A DNA stretch of 64,000 nucleotides, from assembly GCF_016808095.1 (NCBI RefSeq), contig NC_068979.1:28849960-28913959 (forward strand), given 5' to 3'. The DNA is from Vigna angularis (Eukaryota; Streptophyta; Magnoliopsida; Fabales; Fabaceae). Position 1 is the stretch's first letter, and every line of letters begins with the position of its first letter. This document shows positions 10,580 to 23,892 of this stretch, piece after piece. The notes under the pieces are model-generated. The model was not told where the DNA came from. It searched no databases and worked only from the letters and a program-made list of their open reading frames with translations. The position numbers and the translations under genes were made by a program.

Positions 10580-10860
10580 CCCATCAGAAATCTTCATCAG
10601 CTTGGCCTGTTGTCGCAGAGTTCCTTGCAAGCCCTCTCTCACAAGCATGGCCCTCTCATCTTGCTACAGTTGGGGTAGGTCCCCACCCTCATCGTTTCAT
10701 CTGCTGATGTGGCCGGAGAAATATTCAAAACCCACGACCTCGTTTTCATTAACCAGCCAAAAACCACCACTGCGGGAATCTTTCTATAAGGCTACAAGGA
10801 CGTGGCTTTCACCCCCTACGACGGTCATGAGTGGAGACAACTATTAAGAACTATTGTGAG
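10580..10860 (+). pseudogene. Cytochrome P450 (CYP71-like) fragment
   Basis: Read through several frame breaks, the + strand gives PIRNLHQLG, then LQALSHKHGPLILLQLG, then VPTLIVSSADVAGEIFKTHD, then LVFINQPKTTTAGIF, then KDVAFTPYDGHEWRQL. These follow in the right order the N-terminal part of plant CYP71-clade P450s, from the Pro-rich hinge region to helix C (WRQL). At least two in-frame stops and one or more frameshifts break it, and the rest of the enzyme, including the heme Cys region, is absent. Confidence 0.8.
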
Positions 10861-12075
10861 AACTATTTGTGATTGATAATTATGCTGCTGATGAGTGCAT
10901 ATTTATGCCCACATTTATGCTTTAAAATTCAAATTTTTGATGGGATAATTGTGCTTAAATGGTTTATTTTAAGTGAATTTGTGATGATTGGAATTGTTGG
11001 GTTTGGGTAATAAAGAGACGTAAAAAGTGAGTTTTAGCGCATAAATTATTCTTGGATGTTCTAATGTTTATTTGTGCAGCTAAGAATATAAGTTTTATTG
11101 GTCCAAATGGCAATTCAAGGCCCAAAATCAAATTTTATTTGGAAAATTCAGAAGGGGCTAAAGTGTAAATAGAGGAAAATTCAGGGTACTTGTGCAATTT
11201 TGGAAAGTCAAAAAATCTAAAAGATAAAATTCAATTGTTGAATTTAATTTGGGAATATCAGCAAAAAATATCTTCCAAATAATTTTATCATTATCTAAAT
11301 CTTTTAGTTATTTGGAAGATATAGGATATAAGATAATTGAGTTAATATCTATCAAATATTCTTTAAAATTGATTTAATCTAATGAATATTTGAAAGATAT
11401 AATATATCAACAGAAAATATCTTATCAACAAACTATTCAGAGTCCAAGCCCAATCAAGCCTATATAAAGAGACCCAAGGGAGGCAGAAAAAGGGGACTTC
11501 ACTTCATTCATTCTCTCATACTCCTCTCACTTTTCTTTCATCTTGTATTAAACTTCATTCATGGAGAGCTAAGCATCTAGGGCTATTGTAATTCCATTAT
11601 GGATTCTGAGGTTAGATTGAGTTAATGCAATTATTTATTTTGATTATTGATTTAAGTTGTTCTATCTCTATGTCGTTCATCTCTCTATCAAATTAAAAGC
11701 AAAGATTTTTGCATCATAATGTGTTTGAATCTACATGCATATTGATTATATGAGTTCTAGGGTTTCTAGGTTTAATTGAAAATCTACTTTGATTTAATTT
11801 AGGAACTTTCATATGATTAAATGGTTTTTACTATCAATTGAGAATGTACTTTGATTGATTAGTAATAATTTCAACTATAATCAATTGAGAATTTACTTTG
11901 ATTGATTAACTTTTAATTTGGTTAGGAGATTTACAAATAGACATGATTAAACACAACAGAATTTGATTGAGAATGTACTTTGGTTGAATTTTTTGTGAAT
12001 AATCTAGAAAGGTTTTGCATTTGATTGAAAATTTACTTTAATTAATTTGATTGAGAATTTACTTTATTTAAAGAG
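10861..12075 (+). repeat. Unclassified repeat with promoter-like block and TTGATTGAGAAT tandem motif
   Basis: A TATA-like TATATAAAGAGACC near 11460 is followed by a pyrimidine-rich leader and the start of a leader-like sequence. From about 11775 to 12070 a motif near AATTGAGAATTTACTTTGAT recurs at least six times at irregular spacing. It looks like part of an LTR or other dispersed element, but neither ends nor coding sequence were found. The P450 relic ends where it begins. Confidence 0.4.
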
Positions 12076-13160
12076 AATAGATTGTTTAACAGCTCGAATT
12101 TGGAAGTTTAACAAATAACAATTAACGAAATATCGTTTAAAGAAGTATATCGTTGGAATAGTGTGCACATCAAAACATTTTATTAAACGTTTGCAAGACA
12201 TACGATGACATGTCACGTGTAAAAGATTAAACATTTGTCAAAAGCGCGTCTAGAGAAAAAAGTCGTAAATGATTTATATATATCGTATCAATTGTATCTA
12301 CTTTAAAAAAACTCAGACTTGCACTTGTTGAGACAAGATTATCTAGAAAGAAACTGGATCGTCTAGAGCATCTTTGGTCTTGAAGTTTAATAAACAACAT
12401 TAAATGAAATAATCTTGACCAATCGAATGTCTAAGAAAAAGGAAAGAACATAGATATATCACGCAAAGAATAAAAGAATAAAATCTCATTCTAGAAGGGG
12501 TCATAAGAGAGAGAGTTTGAACACTAGAAAACAAACAACATAGAATCATCTAAGCATTCATCAAATGAACCATGTATATGCCCGCTCAACTAGAAAAAGG
12601 ACTCAAAGAGAAAAAAGTTTAAAGATTAGAAGCATCTAAGCGCCAATCCAAATTAGAGGAAAAATCAAAAGTTATATCTAAGGCCACACGAGGAGTTTAA
12701 ATATTAAATAGCGAAAGAGGTTGTACTTTCTTTCAGACACCACTTCTTAAGAGGAGAACATTCTATGAATGTCTTTGTCTCCAACCTCCACTTCTGATAT
12801 ATTTCAAAGAAAGCAGTGTATGTGTATAGTAGGTTATTTGCATATAATAGAGTAGATTGCATGCAACCAATATGTCTTATCTCTTATCACTTTTGTTGTT
12901 TTTAAATGTTAAACATTTAATGACATTTAATGCTTGTTTAGAACAACAAAGTGTTTTTTACAATTTCTACTGTTAAGGTAGTGTTTATCAATTAAGCTTT
13001 TTTTCTTCTAAGATACCAAGCGTTGAGTTGGATCTTCATATTGGAGAAATTAAGGGTTTTAGCTCATGGTATTGTCTAGGCTAATGTAAATGCTTTTTGG
13101 AATATTTCCATTTAGAACTTTAGCGTTTAACATGTTTCTTCTTTATATTAGTCATGTCTA
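12076..13160. other. Unrecognised AT-rich sequence
   Basis: No long open frame and no recognised domain. It may be non-coding interior of the retroelement whose LTR starts at 13270. Confidence 0.35.
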
Positions 13161-13251
13161 AGAGTTAAAACAATAACTCATTAAACACACAATAAGCACA
13201 CAGCAAAAACGCAATGCACTCATAACCTACAGCGTCCTTAAGAGAACAAAA

Positions 13252-13265
13252 CTGCTCTGATACCA
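13252..13265 (-). other. Primer-binding site (initiator tRNA-Met type)
   Basis: On the minus strand TGGTATCAGAGCAG follows the LTR end GGGATGTTACA after four bases (TTAT). This is the usual initiator-Met primer site of plant LTR retrotransposons. It fixes the orientation of the LTR family (5' to 3' on the minus strand here) and shows this copy keeps some interior sequence. Confidence 0.8.
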
Positions 13266-13269
13266 ATAA

Positions 13270-15866
13270 TGTAACATCCCAAAATTATACATTCATCAAC
13301 TATATACTTAGAATAATCACATATATTAATATGGCAAAACAGTTTTAAAGCAAAGGGAACGAAAATTCGAAAGTGGCCGAACAGCCTTTCATGTACATAA
13401 TTCAACGAGCTTTCACAAAACAAATGAGGACGAACGGTTTACAAAAATTACCGAACGTCCAAATATTTACATAATCAAAAAGAGCGCTCGCTCACAGCCG
13501 CTCGCTCTCCTAACTACACTAACTAAAATAACCGAACACCTTTACTGTTCGGCCTTCACCTCAACTTCTACTAAGTTATCTTCAGCAATAATTTCCTCTT
13601 CAAGTGTTTGGTCCAAAGACGCATCTCCCTCTGCTCACATCCACACGGATGATCATTGCATTTGACAAGACGAATATACATAAACAGACAACACAATGGA
13701 AATGCAAGGGTAAGCTTATTGAATTTAATTCAAGTCAAACATATATTTCATAACATATACATTCAATTCATACATTAATTCCATCCAAATCCTGATACTA
13801 GACCGACCGTCCGGACTGTATGAATCCTGTGTAGCTAAGGCGTCCGTGCACCCAGGTGGGTAACTGGAATGCTCATCAGTAGCCACCTGAGGTTAGTCTG
13901 TTCTGTCCAAGTTACAGTTATGGACTAGACCTCCTGCCATTCCCACGCATGACATACTCCTCTCTACTTGAGAACGAGCACTCACGGAATATCAGGATGA
14001 ACCACCATCTAAGCTTACCACGTTCATACTTACAAATCTCAATTTCCAACCAAGAGTCGTTCCTCCCTGGAACGCTCGTTCAAATTCCACAATCACAATT
14101 TCAGTTCTCATAGTGTTCGCACATCTTAATTCATCCTCTTAAATACATTTTCATTCTATGTTTCTCTTGCATAAAAAGACGAACGTTCACTCCCCTTCAT
14201 AACGAGGACGAACGTCAAGAGTGAGATCAAGAAAGACTCCTTTGAATCAGTTAAATGAACTGATTCTAGTACGATCCAAATAATACTTAGAAAAATCTAA
14301 GTTAAGTGACACTAGAGCAAATCAAATGGATAGATACAATCACCAGTTGTTTAGATAATTAAACTGAACAAGATTTAATTCAGGAGACAGACCGCCAGTC
14401 AATGACCGAGCGCGAAAATAGACATTTAATGAAATTTTTGAACGAACGTCACAGAAGTCTTGGACGAACGTTACTACATTTATTGGACGAACGCTATTTA
14501 GATTTATGGACGAACGTTATTTCAATTCAGGACGAACGCTATTACCGTTCGTTGATAATTAAAGAAGGAACGAACGTTCGGTATATAACCGAGCGTTCTT
14601 TTTCCACATACACATTTGGACGAGCGTTCGGTATAAGATCGAGCGCTTCTTAGGACGTACGCTTTTGAGTCTAAACTTATTTGCTGATTCAAAATCATTG
14701 AAGTTTGGGATTTATATATGATGAGATACTTAAAGTTCATGCTTTAACAATTTGACTAAGTGTACAAAGGTAGATTTTTCAAGCTTCTCAATTCCTCACA
14801 CCACACTTATGAGGTCTACGTTTGGCCGAACGCTCAAACGTAAATTATGTATAAGAGGGCGTTCGTCCTCAAATGGAATCCTTTCCAAATGAAAGGGTTC
14901 AGCTATTTCATAAATGACACTGATAATACCGAACGGTCAAAGACCGTTTCGATAACGAGCGTTCTTTAACACAGAATTTCATATTCAGATTCATCTTACA
15001 AAAATTACATTTTTCAGTATAAACTTTCATACATTTAATTGCTCATATCATAGCACAAAATCCATACTTCTTCATACATCATCTCATCATACAACTCATT
15101 TTTCAATTTAATCAAACCATAGAACATTTCATCACTTTCACACATCATTTCAGAATCATATTCATATACTCAAAAGTCCAATATCATAAATCATATTTTC
15201 AAGCATCACATAACGCGCATGCAGTACAGAAATCACATGAATTAAATCTAATAAGCTTCCCTTACTCGGATTGTGCGTTCGTTCTTCAAAAGGAAAACCA
15301 GATCCCAGTACACTCTTCTATCCTTAACGTTCAACCCAAAACTCCTTAAACTAAAATTACAGAAAACCAATATTGGTTCAGAGAAGGTGCATGCAATTCA
15401 GAATGAGGCTTGCATGATGATAATGAAGAGCAGTTAAGGACGTGAAACTTACCCGTTTCAGAATCCAAAACTGTTCGGTTTGATGGAAAGCTCAGGACGT
15501 CTGGATCTCTTCTACGGTCTCTGAAATTTGATCGGAGAAGAAGAACGTGAGTTATCGTAGAGAGAAGATGGAGGTTCTAGAGAGAAGGCAGAGAATCTGG
15601 AAATCAAAAGTTTGAGGAAGAAGTTGAAGCGTGCAGAAGAATGGGAAGAGTTTTCCAGAAAAATTAATTTCTCTCCCCACGTAGGACGAACGTCCATTCG
15701 CCTACTGCCACTTGGATTCCACTCACGTTTTCGAATGTTCCAAAACGACACTTGGCAGTTTGCATGCAGTGTGAGTGTGAGTGCGTTTTAATGGAGGTGC
15801 ACGTGTGGCGAGGTGCATTTATGGAAGCAGAGTGATGATTCAGCACAGAATTAATGAGACGTGACA
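13270..15866 (-). mobile_element. LTR of the GACGAACG family, next to its primer site
   Basis: On the + strand it runs from TGTAACATCCC (13270) to GACGTGACA (15866), about 2.6 kb. Shared blocks with the other copies include the one at 13631-13660 (CTCACATCCACACGG), a CCTCCTGCCATTCCCACG block near 13930, and GACGAACG-rich sequence at about 14180-14670. It is the 5' LTR of a reverse element whose interior has almost all been lost to the left. It was inserted into, or abuts, a copia fragment at 15867. The flank CCTAG has no visible partner. Confidence 0.75.
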
Positions 15867-16110
15867 CCTAGCTCAGTTGTTCCCTTCAAGTACCTTAATA
15901 TTCTTTTGGCTGCACACCAGTGAGATTCAGTGGGGTTAGACATAAATCTGCTGATCAAGCTTACTCCATACATTAAATCTGGCCGAGTTGCAGTCAAATA
16001 CATAAGACTGCCAACTACTTGTTTGAACAAAGTTGCATCAACCTTGGAACCTGCATGAAATTTTGACAATCTTGTTCCTGGAACAATTGGATTCTTAATT
16101 ACAGAAAAAT
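15867..16110 (-). pseudogene. Ty1/copia reverse transcriptase fragment
   Basis: The minus strand encodes SVIKNPIVPGTRLSKFHAGS, then TLFKQVVGSLMYLTATRPDL, then the block ending AAKRILRYLKGTTELGV, typical of the C-terminal side of copia RT before RNase H. The frame stops where the LTR edge begins at 15866. Nothing of integrase or RNase H is visible next to it. Confidence 0.85.
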
Positions 16111-19100
16111 AATTAGTTTAATTATAAAAGAATAATTTCAACGAAAAAAATATCTATTCTGTCATTTTTTTTATCTGAATTACATTATAATAACACTAAT
16201 TTATTAAGGGAGTAGTTGCTAACCCTAATTAATTATCATTATCGAGATGATACTATATAATGTTGACATCATTTAACTAACTGAGTTCTACAATATATTT
16301 TAAGGATTTCGATATGAAAAAATTGGATTCTACTTTTGAAAATAGCATGACTTTTATTGAAATTTTCCTAAAATGAGATATTATTTATAATATTCATTTA
16401 AATAGTATTGCTTATTTTTCATGATCAGAATTTGGTGATTTGTTTTTATAAATAGTACGTTTTTAATACTATTTATTGCTCATTATGAGAATTTTATTAG
16501 AAACCAAACTCTCACATTCATTTATCATTATAAAAAAATTGCTCAGAAATTAATTTTTCACAGACCGACTTTTTTATATTTTTTAAATTAAAATTATGAA
16601 AACTTTATAGTTTTTAATTATGATTTTTTATAAATATTTATAAAGTATTAAATAATTAATATATCTTTTGTTATTAATAAATTTATAAATTTACTTACCA
16701 CAGGTATTATTTATTTATGTTTTTTAAATGAATTTATGAATTTTATCATTTTGATAAATTTTAAATTTCAACTATTAAGTTGAAAGCTTATCATGAACAA
16801 TTCAAGATACTCACTCAAAATCGAAACATATACATAGATTTAAGTAGAACTTGCATGATATAAATGTCGGTGCTATAAGGGATAAAAATAGAACCAATAG
16901 ATATTTTGATATCGTTTTGCACAGTAATCATATTAACAAAGTAAAAATAAAGAGAATAAAATACACACAAAAATTTATATTTGTTCACCCTAAACATTAA
17001 GGTTATATTTAGTCTCTTAAACAACCTTATTTTAAGAAATTTTACTAAATAAATCCATTAACTAGCACGAATATCAATCTCTATAGGTTAAAATGAGTAT
17101 CAACATTTTCAGGTTACAACAAATACAAACATATCCACGTTATAGGTATAAAACTCTATAGGTATCTTCTCATTCTCTTCCTGAGATAAAAAAAAAACTC
17201 TTAATTGAAATAAAAAATAACAAAATCTCAAAACAAGATAGTATGATAAAGCTCATAGGGTATACTTCACAATGTAAAGAATTTTACAATGGTTATCACA
17301 CAATCTAATCTCACTCGACAAAGTTGGATTTGTCTCTAAGCTCTCAAAGTATTTTTCTCTTTGATTTCTTCTCGAAGGATTTGATAATCATGTTTCTTGG
17401 TATTTGCCATGAGCTTGTAATGTATTACGTGTGGTGTGTTAATTGAGATTATCATGTGCCTTGGCCAATTCTGACTAGATTGCTTTAGCTGAAACTTTGT
17501 GGCCAACTCTGATGACATCCTCTTAAGACTTTTGCAACTTCAATAACATGACGACCATCGCATTTGAGCATTTTCCGAGTTTCCTTCTGTTATTTTATCT
17601 TGCTTTTTGTATACATTATAAGCTTCTCTCTTCAAAAAAAATACATCAATCTCACGGTGGTCATCAAATGTTCTTATAAAGGCGAAATACCCTCTATAAG
17701 AGACTTCTCAACATTATTCAATCTTCAAGCCGAGATGTTCCCACTTCGTTTCCAGTTAGCATGAGATGTGCACCAGATTTTGACATTTTGACATTCAAGT
17801 CAGGTATGTGCACCAAATGATAATAGGTATTGTAATGAATGCGTGGTATTTACCTCATGAATAATGTTATTTATAATGGATTTGTGGGCTTTTACTTGGT
17901 TGAACCTTGGTTTGTTTAGGTGATTACCTTTCTTAAATTTTTTAAGGTTTCATCAATCTTACTTGTGCCTAAATCTTCTTGTGAATTATGTTTGATCTTT
18001 ATTAGCCTTGGCCAAGGTGTCTAATACCTATTAGTCTTGATTGAGATGGTGTAACATTATTGTTGGAGATGTTCTTGATCATATATAGTACAATTCACTT
18101 TGTATATGTTTTATACAAGTATGAACTCTATTCTTCAAGTTTAAAATAGAAAAGTCAATTGCATTATGAGTGTTTGAGATTGGTAGAGTAGTCTCTTTAC
18201 TTTGGTATAATCTCAATTACTAATTTTGTTATCATTTATTTCCATTGACTTCAAAGTCACTTAGGACATGCTTAGAAGCGAAAGGTCGAAAGCATTGCAG
18301 ATAAATGTGAAAACATTTAATAAAGTACACACCGTCAACTTGATATATCATTCTTATTGAGTTTAAGATGTTAAGAGATGAAATTCTTCCTTATGGTTAT
18401 AAATTTCCATTATTAGATGCAATTGGTTTTCCTATTTTTAAACTAAAACAATCTCATGCTTTAATGACATGCAAAGAGGACCCTGTACCAATCTCAGACA
18501 CATTTAAAGTAAAGTCTTAGATAGTATTAAAATATAAATAGTAATAAGTTCCTCTATATTAATTAGGAGGAGTTTTGAAGTTATCAAAACCTTAATTATT
18601 AAGAGTTTTCATTAGGAATTTATATAGTTAAACAAATTTCATTTTCTAAGATTTTTCATTTTATAGAAATTTTCATTACATAATACTATTATTTCAATCG
18701 ATTATAATTTTTTTAATTTGATATTGTATATATTATTGGCAGATTTTGTTTTGATCCAGAGAATAAAGATTTCTGCCGTGACTGTATTTATTCAACCAAC
18801 TTCTATTAGATAAAACCTGTTTACAAACATGATGAAAAACTGCTCTAAAAATTAAAAAAGAAAGTAGAAGAACACAAAAAAGAAACCTCTGTAGAAAGAG
18901 AAAAAGTTACAAGAAATAAAATAAGAAGATTGAGGATCTCACTTAAAATATAGTTAAATCATACGTATAAGATAATAAAATATAAATATTTTATTTTATA
19001 TTGTTAAATAATGTGATTTATCTAAGGATCCCATCCCACAGCATAGTATTGCTAATGGAGTAGACCATACTAAGTAAGATATTACAATATGTTTCTTTCC

Positions 19101-20607
19101 TAGTTATGATATAAAGATTAGGTTTAATTATTTTTCAATGGATTAATTTTGATTTTAGTTTTAAAAAATAAAAAATACATAATTTTAATTCCTAAATATT
19201 AAATTTGGGATTAGAAATCGTTTTATTTTAAATCTAAAAGATTAAAGTTTAAAAGTTAAATTCTAGAAGTCTAATACAATAAAACTCATTTTAGTCTCAC
19301 AAACTTAATATTTAAGCAGCAAAATCACGTTTTGATTTTCAATTTTGAAAGTTAAAATTTTGAGAAATTATTTCAACCTTTTTGGCATTAATACATAATT
19401 AAACCTAAAAGTTAAAAAATAAGATTAATTCAAATATATATTTTAATTTCATTAAATGAAAACAATATTTTCTTTTATGTGACTATCGTATTGGTTAACC
19501 TAGAAAGCGACACTGTCTCATTGGTAACTACTTTAATTTGATGAGCACAAGAAAATGATAACCAAAACTTTGATTATTTGTTTATTAATTTTGAGAAGAA
19601 ATTATTGCATTATTATATATAGTTTGATAATGAAGTGTTTGACTTGTGTAAGTGCATAATGGAATGATATTTTGTACCTCTTTCGTATAAGTTATTTTTA
19701 TAAAAACATTTGCCTGTACGTAACCCATAATATTCACCAAACGTAGTTCTTGTTTGTTTTTTTCTCTTCTTAGTTGGCTGGTTGCGTTGGCACTTGTGTA
19801 ACAAAGTCAATAGTCTCATTCATATCCCTTTCTAATAATAATATATATTTCTATCTTTCATGTTTTCTAATAATATATATATTTCTATCTTTTATATTAG
19901 GCTTAATACCTCTTTTTGTCTCTCTTTATAAGGAAAATGTTCAAGTTCGTCCTATCTTTTTTAAAAAGTTTAATGTGGTCCCAAGTTGTGAAAAAAGTGT
20001 CCAATTAAATCTTTTTTTATCACGGCGTTAAATATTTAACGATATAGTTGACATCGTGGAGTGATCTGAGCAAACCAAGTTTGTATGGATCAAATTATCA
20101 TGGTTAAGTTAAAATAGAGTAACTCAATTTGATTTAGTTTTTATAAGGTAAAAATTTGTAACCAATTTGATCTATTATAAGTTGTTGAGTTAATGAATTG
20201 ATTCGTATAAAGATGTTATGTTTTTTTTTGTTGTTTTTTTTTTATGTATTTATAGTAGCATAGCATGAAAGTAAATTGATTCTTATTCATATTTTATAAT
20301 AATACAATTAAAGTACTTATTAATTTCACCAAAATTATTAAAAATATTAATCTACACATCTTGACGAACATATAATTAAAATTTTAAATTATTCAAACAT
20401 TATTAAAGAACAATATGTATTTAAAAGATTAAGTTATCAACTTTCATAATTAAAATTAATAAATAATTATAATAAAAAACTTTTGAAAAATTGATAAAAG
20501 ATTAATAAAGAGTTGTTGTTGATAGATTGAGTAAATCTACTTTCAACATGACTCAAATAAGTCAGAATTTAATTAAATTTGTTTAACTTTCAACACAACA
20601 CAAAGTG

Positions 20608-20683
<76 letters not shown>

Positions 20684-20928
20684 CTTATATATATAACTTT
20701 GTGTTAGAGTTCAGTAAAATTTCTCTTAATTAACCTTTAGACTGCATAGAGTTTAGTACACGAGTTAAAATATTGTGAAACTAATTATCATTTTTATTTT
20801 TAATTTACGATTTGAGTGTAAACTTCTCATGTGAGTTGAGTGATTTTATCCTTTGATAAATTTAATTTAATGACATTTATTTTTGTTAGATTTATAGTTT
20901 ATTTATTAAAATTATAATCATAATTTTG
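16111..20928. other. AT-rich intergenic sequence
   Basis: No gene supported. Short frames at 16815-17024, 17336-17518, 17564-17764 and 19613-20031 have no recognisable family. A stretch near 19900-20060 (a GGCTTAATACCTCTTTTTG start) resembles the end of a Mutator-type MITE but no partner end was found. Confidence 0.6.
20609..20682. repeat. (TA)n microsatellite, about 74 bp
   Basis: An uninterrupted run of TA dinucleotides. Confidence 0.95.
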
Positions 20929-20933
20929 ATACA

Positions 20934-23310
20934 TGTAACATCCCAAATACAGTAATTACCATGAATCAGGATTAATTACAATTAACAGTAAAATAATCAG
21001 TCTTTAATATAACAGCACTTAAGGGTTCGAAGCCGAACGGCGTCATTACAAAATAACGAGCGTATCAAAGTAATAGGAAATAAAGCGGAACGAACGGTTT
21101 TACAAAATGATTAACCGAACGTCCAAAACGAGCTAGCATTTACAGCATAACATCTACGAGTACTCTAAGGCTCTGCTTTTACTTCTACGTCGACCAGATT
21201 TGCATCTTCCAAATTTTCTTCTTCCAGCATTTCTTCAAGAGATGCACCACCATCTGCTCACATCCACACGGATGATCATTGCAAGACAAGACGAACGTAC
21301 ATGGACAGGGGACAACATAATGGAAAATGCAAAGGTAAGCTTATAATATTCACTTTATACAATTAACACGTACTTTTACATTTCAATTCACACATACAAC
21401 ATGAAACTTATCAAAACAAATAATAATCATAGAAATACGCATATAAGACAGACCGTCCGGACTGTATGAACCATGTAGTTACAAGCATCCTTGCACCCGA
21501 GTAGTGTACTAGCCGGGATATACCTAATCAGCTACCACTCGAGGTTAATCCCTCGCCCATATCTAAGCGATGAACGAAGAACCTCCTGCCATTCCCACGC
21601 ATGACTACCCCCTTCTACGTGAAGATGAGTATCACGGAATATCAGGATGGACCAAGCTTGGCCTAACTTATCCATGTTCATACTTTACCAAATTTAGTAT
21701 TTAATACATCTGAGACGTTCCTCCTTGGAACGCTCGTTCCAATTCCATAATCATAAAATCACTTGATATAACATTCGCACTGTAATTTGTCATAATTCAT
21801 AATCAATCTCATCTTTAACTTCAAGAGTACAAAAGAACGAACGTTCAGCCCATTGAAGAAGTAGGACGAACGTTCAAATATAATACTGGATGGACAGACG
21901 GGACTCTCTGTTTGACCAGTCAATCGCACTGACTAAATTTGAAGTGTATTGGTACTTAGAGGATTTCAAAATAAATACCTTGGACCAGATTCAATATAAG
22001 AAGAATACTCAATAATAAATTGAGAATACGTACGAACGTTCGACATGAGGCCGAACGACATTTAAGACGAACGCTCGACATAAGGCCGATCGACATTTAA
22101 AACGAACGCCCGACATAAGGCCGAACGACATTTAAGACGAACGCTCGACATAAGGCCGAACGACATTTAAGACGAACGCTCGACATAAGGCCGAACGACA
22201 TTTAAGACGAACGCTCGACATAAGGCCGAACGACATTTAAAATGAACGCTCGACTTAAGGATGGAGACGCTTGTTCTCGAGCAGAATTCTTTCCAAATGA
22301 AAGAATTCCATTCTAAGTTATTTTAAGGAAAACCGAACGGTCGAAGACCGTACGGTGACGAGCGTCATTTATCACTGGGAATGATATGAATTTCAGATTT
22401 TTCAACTTTAACAGAATTTTCCAGATTTAAACTTATACTTGTATAATTCATATGATTTTCAATTTATAACTTTACAACATTCATCCCAGTAAATTCATAT
22501 TCAACATCAACATACAGATTTATTTCATACACCATAACACCCATTTTCATATGTATCAAACCAACATGCAGATCAAGCAAAGATCAGAAATCATTTTCCA
22601 TAACAGTAGTCGTCCATACAGCTCAAACATCATACATTTCATACATGCACATCAGATCATATAATCATACAGTATAAATTAAACATGTAAGCTTCCCTTA
22701 CCTGGATAGCAGTGTACGCCCTAATGCAAAAGTTGGGTTCGTCTCTTACAGCTTTCTACCCTCAGTTTCACTCAACACTCTCACTTGATCTAAACACCAA
22801 AACCAGAAAATTCTCAGATACAGTCCATGCATGATCTGAAAGTATGGTTTCGAACAAAACCCTAATGGAAGGACTTCTAGAGAAAGGAACTTACCAGCTT
22901 AAAATCAAATTCTGTTCGGTCCAAACTAACGTTCGTGTCTCCAGAAACGTTCCTACGGTGCTGGAAATAGGATCGGAGGAGAAACGTGAGGATTACAGTA
23001 GAGAGAAGTTTAGGGTTTCTAGAGAGAAGTTGGAGAAAACGAAAGGTTGGGTTCTGAGGAAGAAGATGAATGGTGCAGGTGAGTGGAAGGGTTTTCGAAA
23101 AAAAACTCTTTTGTTCCTTCCATTTCCAGACGAACGAGCGTCTCATTTTCGGACACCTGCACTCCCATCCTGACTTCAGAACCTTCCAACGTGACAAGTG
23201 GCATGCGTGCATGCAGAGTTTAGTGCGTTTTTAATGCACTGGTGTGTGACGTGGCGTGCGTAATTGGTGTGGTGTCAGAATTAGTTTTGCTAATTATCCA
23301 GGGTCTCACA
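20934..23310 (-). mobile_element. Solo LTR of the GACGAACG family (2377 bp)
   Basis: The + strand starts TGTAACATCCC and ends GGGTCTCACA. It is flanked by identical 5-bp repeats ATACA at 20929-20933 and 23311-23315, so it is a complete insertion reduced to one LTR by recombination. It holds the conserved block at 21254-21283 and a 35-bp tandem array at 22031-22256. Open frames inside, for example around 22844-23212, are not supported as genes. Confidence 0.92.
22031..22256. repeat. 35-bp tandem array (GACGAACGCTCGACATAAGG unit start)
   Basis: About six copies start at 22031, 22066, 22101, 22136, 22171, 22206 and 22241, each combining GACGAACG, CCGAACGACA and TTTAA. It lies inside the solo LTR and is the most regular version of the GACGAACG repeat in the window. 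Confidence 0.92.
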
Positions 23311-23539
23311 ATACATAACCTTTTTAGGTTGATTTTTCGGTGCTTAACTGAATTAATTGATAAATAGGTACATGTAATTATATTTCATTTACACTTATTA
23401 GCTAAATAAGAAGTTTTGTACAATTTTTACACATGGATGAAATACTCGTACATTTTAGTATTCTTGATTTTTCTTTATTTGTAATCTCATTCGCCCATAT
23501 TCTTGTGTGCATTACTTTGTAATTCTAATTTTTTTTTTT

Positions 23540-23892
23540 GCTTAAATGCTTATTTCGTTCCCATATTAAGAGGTGAATTTCTGTTTAGTACTCGGTTTTA
23601 AAAATGAAGACATTAGATACCTATGTTATGAAAAATATATTTAATAAGGTCCACAAAGAAAGAATAAGATCAACAAATCATCAAAGGAAAAACTAAACAA
23701 GAGAAAAAAAAGTTGGACAACAGAAGAAATAAAAGAAAAAGTATGACCATATCAACATGGATTTAACGTCATTGTTGTCAACTTAACGGACAAGACCTTA
23801 TTCATATATTTTTCATAACATAGGGATCCAATGTCTTCATTTTTAAAATCGGGTACTAAACAAAAATTCGCCTCGACAAATAAGCATTTAAG
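23540..23892. mobile_element. MITE with about 115-bp terminal inverted repeats
   Basis: The left arm CTTAAATGCTTATTTCG, including a TTTAGTACTCGGTTTTAAAA block, is repeated inverted at the right, ending in AAATAAGCATTTAAG. The arms are about 85 percent alike by eye. It is flanked by T-runs of nine or more bases, consistent with a 9-bp Mutator-type target duplication. No coding sequence in the centre. Confidence 0.8.

Noticed and set aside
15867..15871. CCTAG as the target duplication of the LTR at 13270-15866
   Set aside because: No matching CCTAG beside an element end was found on the left, since that element's far end has been lost.
22031..22256. 35-bp regular repeats as a CRISPR-like array
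   Set aside because: Units are contiguous tandem copies without unique spacers, inside an LTR of a plant genome.
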